64,000 nucleotides of DNA, from positions 143,483 through 207,482 of the forward strand of contig CAJNOL010000139.1 of NCBI GenBank assembly GCA_905250125.1. The letters run 5' to 3'. The translations under genes and the position numbers were made by a program. This DNA is from Rotaria sordida (taxonomy: Eukaryota; Rotifera; Eurotatoria; Philodinida; Philodinidae). Below the pieces are notes generated by a model, which saw nothing but the letters and a program-made list of their open reading frames with translations, had not been told where the DNA came from and did not search any database. Shown one piece after another: positions 1-13,848 of this stretch; the stretch's first letter is position 1; every line of letters starts with the position of its first letter.

Positions 1-1156
1 AACAATGAATTCGAACTTGAAATTCTTATCGAATACTTTATCGTTCGTTTCTCTTAAGAATGGATATATTTGTAATAGTTATTCCTGTCGATTAAAACCT
101 GATTATAGAGCAACTATCTATTGTTTACCATTTTAGATACAATTTGTGTATTTGACAGAATTAAGTGTTTCACATTGTAATTGTTGCTAGACTGTGTGGA
201 ACTATATTGACATTTTTACACGATTCTGCAAATACATATGTGATACGTGTCAAAGTCTATGTTTACTACAGGGTCAACAAAATTATAATATTATTGACCC
301 AGGTTGTGTTCTTATAGCAGTTGTTGGTACAATAGTGGTAACAAAAGTGCTTGCAAGTAATTACGAGCGTAGGTGGATGTGGGAGTGAGGATTTGGGTAT
401 CGTTTTTCTCGATAAGTAACCACACGGACAATGACACTCATACCCTCACAACCATATGAAGACAAAGAATAAAAACACAGGAAGGAACGAGAGAAATGTA
501 GAATGCACTTTAATGTTCTAGAAGAACACTGTGTTATTTTTACATAACGATAGAACTGAAAAGAAGAACAAAAGTAAAATAAGAAAAGACTTATCCATGA
601 TACTGTCATTGAAATATGAATGTAGTACTCAAATCAACTGCGCTTATCATCTATCTTTTTTTGTACGGATCTTGCAGGTACTAATTATGGCACTAGTCAA
701 ATGTACAGAGTTTCTTACACTGTCAGCTTCTTTACATGATTTCATCAAAATGATAATAGAACTGTCAGAAACCGTTGACATTAGGTTTTCATCGCACGCC
801 ATTTTTGTTCTTTCTGACTTGTCTGCAGCTGTATCTAATATAGAGTATGAAAGATAATAATATATCACAACGATCAAAACTTAAATTTTCCTTATAGGAC
901 TTTTTATCTATCATCATCTACATGGATATGATTCGTTTTGTATCTTAACAACTTAACAGAATACACAAAAAGAAAAGGATAATTTACTCATATAAATTCA
1001 AAATATACTAGGCCTTTCAAATGTAATTTTGATCATTGAATAGTTGCTCTATGATTAGGTTTCAATCGACTGGAGTAACTATTACAAATATATTCATTCT
1101 TAACAGAAACAAAGAATAAAGTATTTTATAAGAATTTCAAGTTCGAATTCATTGTT
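1..1156. repeat. Long inverted-repeat (foldback) element, possibly cut by the window edge
   Basis: Bases 1 to about 127 match the reverse complement of about 1036-1156 with scattered mismatches (roughly 85% by eye). The outermost bases AACAATGAATTCGAAC (1-16) pair with GTTCGAATTCATTGTT (1141-1156). A weaker match continues inward (about 130-180 with 940-985). No target-site duplication can be judged because the left flank lies outside the window. The interior carries no convincing protein; short open frames there look like chance. A non-autonomous DNA transposon or foldback element fits best. Confidence 0.7.
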
Positions 1157-1861
1157 CGAGTAGTTGAATATATTGGTCTATCTATTGATGATTATAAAGA
1201 CTTGAAATCTAGTCTTATTTGACGAATATCAATCTCAAATGAGAGAAGTTTTTTTCTTTTTTCAAACGAAAAATGAATAATTATCAGTACCCTTCTGATC
1301 TTGACATGGATATATCTCCCTACCGACAAAACCCTTCTTGTTCAAATTTTATAGTAATAGTAGTCCGGATTGAGACGTAGTTTTCGTGAAAGTTTGATCT
1401 TGCAACAACTTTCCATTGTGGAGATATGATCACATTACTGAAAAATAGTGCAATGAATGCAAGAAAATATTCAAACAAGGATAAAAATGTAGAACATTCG
1501 ACATTCTATCCAACTGTATATGACGCAATTTTTCTCATACCTTAAAAAGTGATTACCCTTTTGAAAATCATACCAAATAATATTTTTTCTTATTTTTGCG
1601 TCATTCTCATACAGACATATTTTCACTGTAACTCCTCTTCAATAAGGCATATCCAGCTGAAAATTTTACAGTGAACGTTTCTCACTTACTTCTACTAACA
1701 GCCCAAATTTCATTGAATTTAGAGGACTTTTTCTAAAACAATGGTGTCCTTTGAGGCATTTATCATTATGAGAGAAAAAATGCAAGTAGACTTCGGCATA
1801 CAAACGTCAGACATAGACTGTATTCGAAATGTTTTTCAATACTTGTGCGAAATCAGTACAA
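1157..1861. other. Non-coding gap, nothing recognised
   Basis: AT-rich sequence between two inverted-repeat units. I see no open frame of meaningful length, splice pattern, RNA gene or strong repeat. Confidence 0.5.
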
Positions 1862-2811
1862 TAATAGCGAATGATCAGAAAGTTTTTAGACAAGATGTTT
1901 GCTCACTTTTGACCCGTTAGAAAGTATTTTCGACGAGTCAAAAGCTATGTATTAAGACCAGAAGTTTGTACTCTTTTTCAAATATGGATTTAGAAATTTT
2001 ATCTCAGTTTTTGTTCGAGAGTAGTGAAATAATCTTTAAAAAAGCCAAGCAAATTAGTTTGAATGGAGAATTTATCCGAACATGCCTGTGTCAGAGGTCG
2101 AATCGAACCGAGTTTTTTTAGATCGAGTTCGGTTCGGTTCGGATTCGCTTTTGGAAAATAGGTTCGAGTTCGGTTTGGTTCGGTTCGGTTCGACTTCATT
2201 TTCAAAAAGTCTATTCGAGTTCGGTTCGGTTCGGTTCGGTTCGTTTTTGACCTCTGCTTTGTATGTTCACTATTGCCATGCGAAACTAAAAGTTAAGATC
2301 TTTATTTATATGTCAGCTTGAAGACTAGAAGCTACCCTACAAAATATACTATTTGGAGCTGTTTTTTATCTTTCAACAAAGTACCTTAATTTTCGTTTTT
2401 CTAAATACTCATTTTTGAAAAATTGACAACCGTTTTATGTTAAAATGAGCTCTTGAAAATATGTTTGTAGTCTCACTTGAATAAAAGCTACAGCTTAGTT
2501 CAATATCACATTGTGTAGAGAAGTGTTCGCTCTACAAAACGGCCGCCTCCAACACTTTTTAGCATGTTCCAAAAGGAGCCTATAGGATAAGCCAAAAACC
2601 TATAGACTCACCATTAAAAATAATTTTTTAAGTCTTTCAAACAGTCCTTCACCACTCTTGAACAAAAATAGACACAACATTTCTAAACCCATATTCGAAA
2701 TAGAGTACAACATTCTGGTTCTAACTCATAGGTTTTGACTCGTCGGAAATACTTCTTATCAGTTCAAAAGTAAACAAGTATCTTGCGTAAAAGCTTTCCG
2801 ACCATTCGTTA
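1862..2811. repeat. Long inverted-repeat element with roughly 190-bp arms
   Basis: The left arm (about 1862-2050) matches the reverse complement of about 2618-2811. Shared landmarks include GACGAGTCAAAA (near 1933 on the left arm, inverted near 2740 on the right) and the stretch around TCAAATATGGATTTAGAAAT. The spacer of about 570 bp contains the pentamer array at 2098-2253. No coding potential is seen. Interpreted as a foldback or MITE-like element; arm limits are approximate. Confidence 0.65.
2098..2253. repeat. Pentanucleotide (TTCGG)n array in blocks
   Basis: Three clusters of TTCGG/TTTGG units (around 2128-2143, 2167-2191 and 2220-2242) are separated by AT-rich spacers. This gives a higher-order period of about 50-60 bp; each cluster is preceded by a TCGAGTTCGG-like start. 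Open frames across it on both strands simply translate the repeat. It sits in the loop of the surrounding inverted repeat. Confidence 0.75.
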
Positions 2812-5800
2812 AATAGACAACAATCTGTAGGATCTTTCAAAATTACAGAAGAGAAAACGAACGAAATCCATGATGCTGGTGAAAATGTGACAATATCGAG
2901 TGTTTAGACCACTTGCAATAGCTTGCTTCATTCTACAAGCACAGTAGGCCGAATTATGACTGAACATATTCCAATGAAGCCATACAAAGTGCAATTCGTC
3001 CAATAATTTCACAAAGAACATTGACAAGATCGAGTTGAAATGACATCACATTGATACCAATGTTACAAAATATCAACAGTCAGGAGAATTTGTTTTTTTT
3101 TCTCAAATTTGTATCTTTATGTTTGTTTTATTATTATTTTCTTTACCCTATGGGTGTCAAATGTTTTGTTTTTATTGTTCATTTCATTTCTGTTAGAAAA
3201 CGTCTGATAAGGTCTATTAATATGAGTATATTGTAAATGTTTTTTGTATAAATAGTACATCTATGACATTTAGCATTATAGCTCATATAGAGACAAGTTG
3301 TTTTCCTTGTCAAAAATATAATGAGAACATTCTCCTGCAGACTGAATGTAGGAAGATCCTTTGTCTTGCAAGGTATGTCCTGGTAGAACGAACTTTTTGA
3401 TACCCTGTCGTGCATCGTACAAAATAGAATGACTGAGTGATCATATTCCTCATTTTTCAGGACAGGACGAAAAAAAAACCATTCTGTGACATTCTCTGAG
3501 TATATACAAATTTCGTATGACTCTGATAATATATTTTATTGATATTCTTATTTGATTTTCTATTACATCGATGAATAAACATTTATTTTTAAAGAATTTT
3601 TATCTATGCATAATCACTAAATGTCAATAAATTTTACTCGTATACACATAAGAAACTTAATATTTGCAAGTCAATATATATATATATATATATCTTGATA
3701 ATTAACTGTCAAAGTAATTAAGTATCGACACATAATAACTGTTTGATGCACCTATTTATAAACCAGCAACCGAGACATCTGTTTTTGACCAAGGTTATTT
3801 TATGTATTGTATACGCTTAAAATAGCAAAATATATGAGACTTTTTGACTTTTTAATGTTATTTATTTTTTATAGAAATGTCAGAATTATAAAACAAGTAT
3901 TTGTAAGAAAAGAAAATATATATGCTTATGTAGAAAAAATTTTTGCCAAAATATGAAGTTTAGTATATTAATATTGAGTAAAAAATGTTGATTTGATAAA
4001 ATCGATGTTGAAAAATAATGTTTTTGAAAACATTGAAAAATCGTTCCAGTCGGAGAAACAAATATCTTTTGATTAGCCCATATTCGACAGTAATTTAAAG
4101 GAATAGTAAAGACTTGATTGGATGAAAAAATTTTCATTTTAAGAAAATTTTCTATCCTAAATAGATAAATTCTTTTCATACAACAACAAAATATTATACT
4201 TCAATGAAAAGAGAAAAGTAGTAGAAAAGAAAACTCTTTGTATCATATTGCAAGATGTTTTATATTCTTAATCTTGAAAATAAGGTTTTGTTGTTTTTGT
4301 AAAAAGAATCTAAGTTCTATTCACTAGAGATTTATTTATTTTGTATAGTATTTCTCAAAAAGATACTAGATCTTCTGTAAAACATTATCTAATCTTGGTT
4401 CTCATAGGAAAAAATAACTATTTTAATATATGTACAGTATCAGTTCCTTTTTTTTGTATCATTTTTATATTTATTTGTTTCTATAGTTCTATTTACAAAT
4501 TCTCTTCTTAGGGAACTGAGATTCTGCTGAGATGAATTGTCATATTCGCTTTTTTTAAAACCAAAAAACGATTGAGAAATAGAGATTTCTCAAACGAGAA
4601 GTTTAGAAATAATATGCAATCTTCAGTTGTTTTTTCCAGATATGAAATTTGTATAAAGATTTCTTATGTTGTTTCTTGATTATTTATAATTGTGATTTAA
4701 AAAAATATATATCATCAAACTTTATGTTTTTCATTCGTAAAAACATCTGAATTAACGTATAAAAACCTAAGATATTTTTTACAAATTAAGATATACCATG
4801 AAATTTGATGCATAATGTTAGTAAATACTAAAAAAAATATTTTTCTTTCAACAATTACATGAAAACATCGATTATAGAAAACTTAATCATGTGAATATGG
4901 TGCGGAAAAAAAAATATTGTCAGTCTACGTTACATTTGTGTCATTATAACCTCAACAGTAATATATAGTTATTTCATTATAAAATTCAATGAAGAAAAAC
5001 CAAAGAAATAAATAAAATATTAATATTCTATTGAACTTTCTCATATGCACATTGTATATTAATTCATACTATCTTTCAATTTCTATAGGTGCCTTTGAGA
5101 CATTTGTCTATTTTATAAAATTATTCTAACAAACTTTTCTTTCTATGATTACTCTTGACAATCAAAAAAAAAAAATGAACATAAATGTTTTTTTTATCAG
5201 ACATTAAATAATCAAATACTATTAATTTGATTTTGACAGTTATGTCACATTACTATAAATAATCTGTAATCTATCGAAAGAAATCGACTATAATTTTGAT
5301 TACTATTATCTATATTAAACATTAAATAAAATATTCAAGGCCATTATTTTTGTTTTTTTTATCAACTATCCATCGACTATCATCACGAAACAGACATTTA
5401 TTTCACAATAATTGATATATCAAACAATGATATATATTATTTACTTGTCCTTAAAGAGATTTCATATACATGTATGTATATATGTATGTCTATCAAGGTC
5501 TACTCTTATTTTTTTTTATTCTTATCATTGATGATTACTATTATAGCGTTGTCATTATAGTGTCGTACTTATTGTTATTCTTAGTATCAATCGATTGAGA
5601 AAAACAACTGTAAGTTGAAGTTATGTAGTTTTCATCTATATTATCTTTTTTTTTTCTTTGTTTCTTTCAATAGGCAACATACATCTGTCAGTCAATATAC
5701 TACAATGCAAGATGTACGTCAAAACAATTTATGAATGGATTGTGTTCGAGAATAACTGAAGGTTATATATATTGATAAATGGAACATTATGGACTAAAAC

Positions 5801-7974
5801 AGAAGAACAATATATGATTTTAGTTTTTTTTCAAATAAAAAACAATACATAATGCAATATATTTAGATATACTTGTATGTATATGTGTGAAAAAGAAAAT
5901 ATGTATGCTTTTTTAACATTTAGTCTTAGAGATTATCTAGCTTTTGATATATTGTCATATGCACCATATAGTGTATGAAATGTTATAAATAGTCTCAGGG
6001 TTCTATTCTTAATACAGAATCATTGTTGCGTGCATTTAACCTTGGAAATATGAGAGAAACGTCGCATCTGTTGTAATACTAGATCAAATTATCCTTTACG
6101 ATAACTAGTTTATTAACTTGTCACTCTGTCTTCTACTTTTATTTATTTGTTAGGATGAATATTATAGTTTGTTTATTAAAGAACATTTTCTATTTAATAT
6201 CTTTTTTTTTTGGCTTGTATCTTCTATATAATAGACATGAACAATTCGATTATAGAAAAAGAAATAAAATCCAATTGAGCATGACAAAGTTAGTTGGGTT
6301 TTTTTTGTTTGACCTTCGATCGATTGCAAGCAAGCGAAAAAAAAGAAGAAACGTTATACACCCGATTAGAGTCATTTGCAGTTTATAATATACGTTCATA
6401 ATCTGATAGAAATTGTCAAACGTCTATATGAATATGTGTGTTAACGGCAATGAACCGGCTCTACTCTTTTTATCCTTCATGATTAGGGCTATTAGTGGTT
6501 TGTACGATACAATTGCACATATACAAACAGACAGAAAAAGAAAAGAATGAAAGCGAAAGAGGACCTCTTACGCTATGCAGGCTTTGTCTGTCATATCTTA
6601 GTTTACAATATTGAACATTAACGCATACGTCGCCCGATGTCACCTTCAGAACCAGGACGAGGTAGTGCCAGACAATAGGCACATTATAATGAAACAGAGA
6701 TGGAAACAAGGCAGAAGAAAAGAAAGAATGTCATTGTGTAGATAATCCTTGACGCAAGGTTATCAGTGGCATTCGTTCCGTTTTAATATATCACCATCTA
6801 TTCTCTCACACACAAGAACTGTCAATAAGAAGAATGTAACTGACAAAGAATGATGACAGTGACAGGCCAGACACAATATATTCGTTGTCTTTGTCCAGAC
6901 GAATCGATCATCATTTTGTCATTTCATATGTAACTACATGAGTAAGATAGATATATTCATTTATATATATCAGGTATGTTGAAAAATTCATTTTTTCTCT
7001 TATAGATTTTTATATCGATTATTAATATATCTTATTCTTGATTTCGTCTTTTTTTCTTTTTTTTTTGTTCTCTAATAATACTTATCTTCTCTTGATACTT
7101 AATGAGTATAAGTAATCGAATTGACAAATAATCACTATCGACAACGACGACATATACTTGTATATTGTGAAGACATAACGATCAAACAAGAGAGAAGTGA
7201 GGTAATAGAGAGATAAATCAAGTGAATGAAGTACTATCTACATCGTTCAGTTTGACAACACTGATTTTGTCATGATGTGCCTGGGGCAAGCTCATCACAC
7301 ACATCAGACGTTTATATCTACTCAATTATACTTGCATGGGTTTTTTTTCTCACTTCTTGTTCTTAAGAAAAAAGAGATTGCGGAAAAACTCTGTACTTTC
7401 TCGTTTTCTTTGATTGTTGATTGCATGTGTAACACTTCTCCACATAATCATCATCATCATCTTCATCATGTAAAAATTTCATTTGTCAATTCAGCAATCG
7501 ATTATGACACATCATCAAATAGTTCATCTGTTGTTTTGTTGTATACGTCCATGCATTTGTACATATATATGTATGATCAATTAGGTAATACGATCGTGTC
7601 CGGATGTATGTCGCCATTCATTTATTGTTAACCATATTGTTGTTATAATATTTCTTCTTTGATGTTATACTACTCACAAATCGTTTATTCACATTATTTT
7701 ATTGTATGTCTGTAAGGATTAATGTTCGCGCATGCAACAATGATTAGGAAAGCAAAAGGCAATTGATCAGTAAACGACATTGACTAATGGTTGATGACGG
7801 TGATCTGTGATTTTCACAATAAGAAAAACATGTTTATCATTTACTCCATATTGTCTATGTTATTTCATAATCATATATGCCTACTAGTCACATCTTGAAC
7901 AATATTGTGAACATATGCATGATATGAAAAAAAAAAGATTATTTTTCCATGCTGTGCTCATTTATATATATATA

Positions 7975-8007
<33 letters not shown>

Positions 8008-11000
8008 ATAGTATTTAGTTAATATAATCTCGAGCTAATAAGTCTTAGTCTTTCTCTAATAGAGCAAACGAATAAAGAGAGTAGAAGAAAGCACAAAAGC
8101 CGGATAAAAGAAAAATTTGAAGACGATTGTTATCTAGTAAAACTAGAAGGGAAGGAAGACATATTTAAGATATGTAGAAGGCTTTTATCTACTTATTATT
8201 CATAAATATAGCAAATACATTATTCTCATTGAAAAAACGACATTCTAGAAGATCCAATCAACAACTAATCAAAAAGTGGTCATAGTTCTAGTCAATATAC
8301 GTGCGTGAGTTCCTTTCGATCAACATTGTTTGTTTGCTTTTCTTAAATAGCAGTGTCTGATGTGTATATAGCTTGTTATCTAGCCTCATCATCATACTTT
8401 CTTTCTCTCTCTTGATTCGTTTTTCTCTTAACTTCCTCTATGGGAACTTTTTACATACATATGTATCTATTTTGTCTAGTAATGGAAAGAAGAATTCTGA
8501 CATTCTTCTTTTTCTGTTTCTTTTATTTATTAGGACATTCATTTTGTCATATTATTTTTTCGTTACATTAATCAAAACTCAATATTTCTTCTAACTAGAA
8601 ATGTCATATGAAAAAAAAAAAATTCTTCTATTGATTTTTTTTTGTTTCTAGAAAGAAAAATAATAAATCTATTTGTGTCCGACATTTCTCTCGTCAGAAT
8701 GATAAACTATTACAATGACTTGTTTATTGCATAAACTAAGTGAGTATTTCGAAGACATTAGCATAGAAGAAACAGAACAACACATTAGGACAATATGATC
8801 CAAAGATGACATTTTACTATCATGTTTCTCGATTTATACAAATCACTTATGTACGTTTTATTTTTATTTTTGAACCGAAATAAAAAGATAGTTAAACAGA
8901 TAGAATAAAGATTAGTTATCGAAAAGAAAAAATATATATCCTATAGGGAAATAATATGACATTACTAACTTCTTTAATTCAACATGTTATGCCGTTGTTA
9001 CATAAAGATTATAATAACATGTTATTTTTTTTTATTCATTTGCCATTGAAATAGATAGATCAAAAAAATCGATAGGGATTTGTCAACGTTATTTTATGTT
9101 TGAAGGATGTTAGTTTAGAATACAATTATATTCTTCTTAATCTTAAGATATTTAAAAATCAATGAGAAAAGAAAAGAAAAATATTACGAACATTTTTTTT
9201 TCGTTCTTATCATTACTATTATTATTCTTATTACTAATATCATTTCGTATGCGGCTTGATTATTTCAAAAATAACAGAAAAGAAATAGATATGAATGTTT
9301 ATTCATCACTCAACAAGAACATTATAAATAAAAGTATGTACATAGATGTAAGAGGAAAGAATATATCTAATTAGATGAAAACTTATTTATTTCTTATTTC
9401 ATTAGAAAAATGTCAAGTGTATTAAAAGACTACTGAATTTGTTAGGAAAAAATATGTTTTGTATTTACGGAAGTCTGCATTGATAAGGAAAGGAAATAAT
9501 GAAAATAACATTTTTATGAAATCCATGCCGTGTTCCTTCGTTGGTTAATGAATGTTATGTGTGTTTTTGTTGATTCTTCAATTTTGTTATACTTTATTGT
9601 ATTTTCATTATTTATTCATCGATGAGTTTTTTCACTTACAAAAAAAAAAAACTTAATGAATAAAATTGATAAATTTAAAAAGAAAACAATAGCAAGTTTC
9701 TGTATATATATTCATTTCTTTGATATTTTACAATAAAATAAACTTACATTTTGACAAAATGTCTTAGAATTTCAAATCTAAATCGATCATTCTAGTTATA
9801 AATTCAAGATTTTTCTTCATTCTACTTATTCTAATTGATAAACATAATGTACTCTTGTATTCATCCGATATTGTCTTTTTCTCTAAAGTTAGAATAGAAT
9901 CAATCTTATAGTTAACGTAATTGTTCAATAGGTCTAGAAAAAACGGAATGTACTATATCGATCAGTAAAGCGGAAGAAATATAAAATTAAGAATATGATT
10001 GATTAAGGCGTGTCATATATATATATATATATATACAGGCATTAGCTATATATATTTTATATTGGACTTGAACATGCAATTAAACATGAGAACAGGTATG
10101 TTACTGGCACATTCTTTCATTTTCTCACCTTTTCTTTTACCGTAATCTTTCTAAAACTACAGATTGAAAAAGAAAACGAGAAAAATACTTTTAGAAAACA
10201 TTCAATCATTTATTCCCGACGTCTTCACATATATATTTCTCTTCTTATATTTTTTCTGAATAAATCATTTTTCTTTGCCTGCTGCTAATATCTATTGAGA
10301 AGAGACGATCAAGAGAAGCAATATATTTACTCGACGCTTTTGAAAAAAAGTCATATTGCCGTTATGTTGATAGATCCATTGTCCTTTCTCTTTTATTTAT
10401 CGTCTCGTTTCTGCAAAAAAATTTACATTATTCTATGAATATATGTTTGACAGATGCATTTAGTAGTTCAGAATGACATCGTAACACTTTAATAGTAGTC
10501 AAAAATATATATTAAAAAAACGGTTGAATGACGCTCACATGCTTATAGGTGTATTTTGGCGCAGTAGAAAATTAAACATAAATAAGCAAAACAGCAAAAT
10601 ATCATAAGAACGTATAAAGGTAAATAACTTGCTTAAATTGATTAGGATAAAAAAAAGAGAATATGATTGGTATGAGAAAGATAGTCATCAAATCATGACC
10701 ATCGTCATCATCACCATCATCATATATGCAAAAAGTATAGAAGAAGAGTGATGCACATCATACCGATCGATGCATTTTTTTTTTCTGTCTCGCTTTATAT
10801 TACTATTGTATTCATATATATACAACTGTCTTGTCTATCTACGTTTTCTACAGCAAAAGTGTTAAAAAAAAAATGATGTTATCGATAGATTTATATTGTA
10901 AGCATTTTAGACATGTCTTTTTGTCACGGATTCTTTTTTCTTTTGACGAGCCTAACATAATTCATAAACATTTCCTGTATCTATTGTGACAATAGCCACT

Positions 11001-11268
11001 AGAGCGTATTCGCTTGAGAAAGTAACAATGAAATTTATATACAAATTTTCATACTTTTTCAAATAACGTCAAGATAGATAGATATTATTATTTTCTTTTA
11101 TAGTCGTATTGGACATTTATATCTGATTTGTGTACGATTAGATATCAAATAAAGGAAGAAATATTTTCCTATTACTCTTAATTTTCTGAGTAATAATCAA
11201 TTATCAATATTAGAAAATATTATATACTATTTAATTATCTAATTTTAATGTTAATTTTTTTGTTCTAG
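2812..11268. other. 8.4-kb gene-poor AT-rich region
   Basis: No open frame here shows convincing protein character. The longest, 7272-7631 (119 codons), is His- and Ser-rich with no domain. The region holds (TA)n tracts near 3676-3693 and 10016-10035, a TA/GA microsatellite at 7962-8008, a CATCAT-type tract near 10700-10725 and many poly-A/T runs. No tRNA-like B box was found. It may include upstream regulatory DNA of the GPCR gene that follows. Confidence 0.5.
7962..8008. repeat. (TA)n-(GA)n compound microsatellite
   Basis: About 30 bp of alternating TA runs directly into about 16 bp of alternating GA. A simple-sequence repeat with no other role visible. Confidence 0.9.
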
Positions 11269-11292
11269 ATATTCCAATGAATATTAGATGAA

Positions 11293-13848
11293 ATGAATGA
11301 ATCATTGTGGAGCACCAACCGCTCGATACTTTTCACTTCTACTATTACTAGTCGAGCTACAACTAGTAGAATACCATATCGTGAACAAGTTTTAATTGAT
11401 GCATTTAATACATATATTCAAATTGGTATAGGCAGTCTATTATTTTTATTTGGTCTTACATTTAATTGTTTAAGTTTAATTTATTTTCGAGCATCACGTA
11501 GTTTTCGTCATACAACATTTCAACTTTATTTTTCAATTATATCAATACTTGATACAATACGATTATTTGAATTTTTTATATTTGTTTTATTTGATAAAGG
11601 TTACCTTCGAGTAACATTACCATTATGTCGTTGGGTATTTTTTTCTATTATGTTTACTGGACAGGTAAATTTTTAATGGAATTAATATTTTTTTTTCTTC
11701 AAAAACAAAAAAAAAAGAACGTCAATTCATTTTAGTTCAGAGATATAAATAATGACACATATTCTTCATTCCTTGTGTATTGCCTATTCATCTCATATTA
11801 TAAAGATATGTTTGGAAAACTTAGTTGACTCAGTCTTATACTAAGAATAGAAAATAGAAAGATTTACTCATGCATAAAAGAAGATCAAAATTGATGTTGA
11901 CTTTTTATTATTCTATAAATTAATAAAGATTTATTTTTCCGTTTAAGAATAAAGTCTTTATTAATAAAAAAATACATCATTAACAATTGATCTAATAAAA
12001 ATCATTAACACAACAGAAAAAAATGTAACTAACTGTTAGACTTTAATATAAAGAATGAAAAACAATTTTCAGGCAAATATAATACGATAAAATATATATA
12101 TGTAATTAAAAATTGTTCTTCTAGATAATTTTTGACTAAACTACTATTATTGAAAATATTAAAATATGAATAAATCTCATTAGAGTTTTTCTTCTTTCTC
12201 TTTAGGCTAGTATTTGGTTAACAGTTGCATTAGCTGTAGAAAAATGTATTATAATATGGTTTCCAATAAAAGGTCGTTTATGTTTTACAATATCAATATC
12301 AAAAATTGTTCTTATTGTTGTTCTTTGTCTTGTTTTTGCTGCTAATGTTATTTATTTATTACCAAATTTTTTTTTACATGCCTATGAAAATATGTCAATA
12401 CATACATTTATGTGTGTATGGCAAACAGGAAGTCAATCATCAAGAACTAAATATGATCAATGGAAAAAACATTATTTTACATTTAATACAATATTTTTTC
12501 ATTCAATTATACCATCAATATTATTACTTGTTATTAACTGGTTAATTTTATATAGTTTATCAAGACACCGTATTGGTTTATCCAAAATTGGTTCAATTGA
12601 TACACGACATGCTTTAAAACGAGAAAAACAATTTAAAGAAAAAACTATACAACTTGTACTTTCATCTTTTTTTGTCATTTTTACGATATCACCAAGATAT
12701 ATTTTAACAATGGTTAATGCATTTGCAACTAGTATTAGTAAAGCACCATTAATGCCATTATATATATATGTTAATCTTAATACTGTATTTCGTGTTCTCG
12801 AAATGTGTAATTATTCACTTAATCTTACATTTGCTATCATGAGGTATGAATAAATATATTACACTCCTGGGCAACAGTCTTTCCCCTTTCCCCTTAACTC
12901 GTTTTCCTTTGAAAGAGGGAAAAAGACTTTTTCCCACGGATGTATATAGTCATTAGAAAAAATTACTTAATCAATCACCATTATTTTATTTTTTACTAAT
13001 TTTTCTTTTTTTCTAGCGGTCGAACATCACGTCTTGAAATACGTAAATTACTCAGGGAAAGTTTATTTTGGCGATTTAAAAGAGTGAAATCCAGTCGTCG
13101 TAATTCAAAAATGAATACTCATTCATATCTATTCGATGATGAGGATGATGATACAGAACGTTCAATAGGTACAACAACAGGAGCTCCATCTTATTGTCCG
13201 TTAGCAACTCATTCACAAAATCGTCCGAATCATTTATCTCAACAAGGTACTGATAATCCAATTCAAACTAAACAAAAATCTTCATTTTTTACTTGTTGTG
13301 GTTATTCGGTTGATTTATCACATAAACATTCACTACATGCATCAAATGGTGATATAATATCACGTCGTGCAACAGTACATCAATCTAGTATAAATACTTT
13401 TAGTAATAATCATAATACTTCTCCAAGAAAATCTCGTACTTATTCACATTCGCCTAAATCATTGTCGTCGATTGATCGTAATTTACGACGACAACAAACA
13501 GTTTGTTATAAATCAAATCATGACAATAATCGAATGCCAACACGACGACGTTCTTCAGCAGCTGTACATTGTTTTCAACATTTACCTTCATCACCAACAA
13601 CATCAATTACAAATCGATCATTAAGATTAAATACAAATTCGCCATTAGTTCGTCGATCAATAAAGAAAGAAGAAAAATATTCATCTATTGAGATATTATC
13701 AAATCCTACTTCTGATTCAATTTTAGCAACAACAAATGTAAATAATACGATTATGAAATCATCAAAAGACATAACAGATTCTACTGTACATGTACAAAAT
13801 CAAATAGAAGAACAACAATTACCAGCATATATTGTTGAAACATGTTAA
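11293..13848 (+). CDS. Rhodopsin-like (class A) G protein-coupled receptor, 613 aa
   Basis: Three exons read in frame: 11293-11664, 12206-12843 and 13017-13848, with introns of 541 and 173 bp (GT...TTTAG, GT...TTCTAG). It would be a plasma-membrane receptor, probably for a peptide. Exon 1 gives an N-terminus with N-S-T sequons and TM1-TM3. Exon 2 gives TM3-TM7. The TM3 end reads L-A-V-E-K-C-I in place of a DRY motif, and TM6 has I-S-P in place of the usual CWxP. TM7 ends C-N-Y-S-L-N-L-T-F, a loose NPxxY equivalent, followed by S-G-R-T-S-R. The overall pattern resembles invertebrate FMRFamide-receptor-like orphans; the ligand cannot be told. The last 254 codons form a long cytoplasmic tail rich in Ser, Thr, Asn and Arg. 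A 3' splice site (TTGTTCTAG, ending about 11268) precedes the start, so a leader or untranslated exon is likely. Confidence 0.85.

Noticed and set aside
1999-2321. Frames on both strands reading repeated N-R-T-E-P / F-G-S-V-R
   Set aside because: These only translate the TTCGG pentamer array. A peptide-precursor reading was considered, but there is no signal peptide and no cleavage-site pattern.
7272-7631. 119-codon plus-strand frame starting with ATG
   Set aside because: Composition is His/Ser/Tyr-rich and matches translated simple sequence (CATCAT tracts). No splice context or domain was found, and its length is within what an AT-rich 64-kb window can give by chance.
12878-12927. Hairpin in the second intron of the first GPCR (AGTCTTTCCCC ... 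GGAAAAAGACT)
   Set aside because: Short and pyrimidine/purine-rich. Complementarity is expected from composition, and no regulatory role can be argued.
13575-13772. Minus-strand frames opposite the GPCR tail (also 13076-13261)
   Set aside because: Shadows of the coding strand caused by its codon bias.
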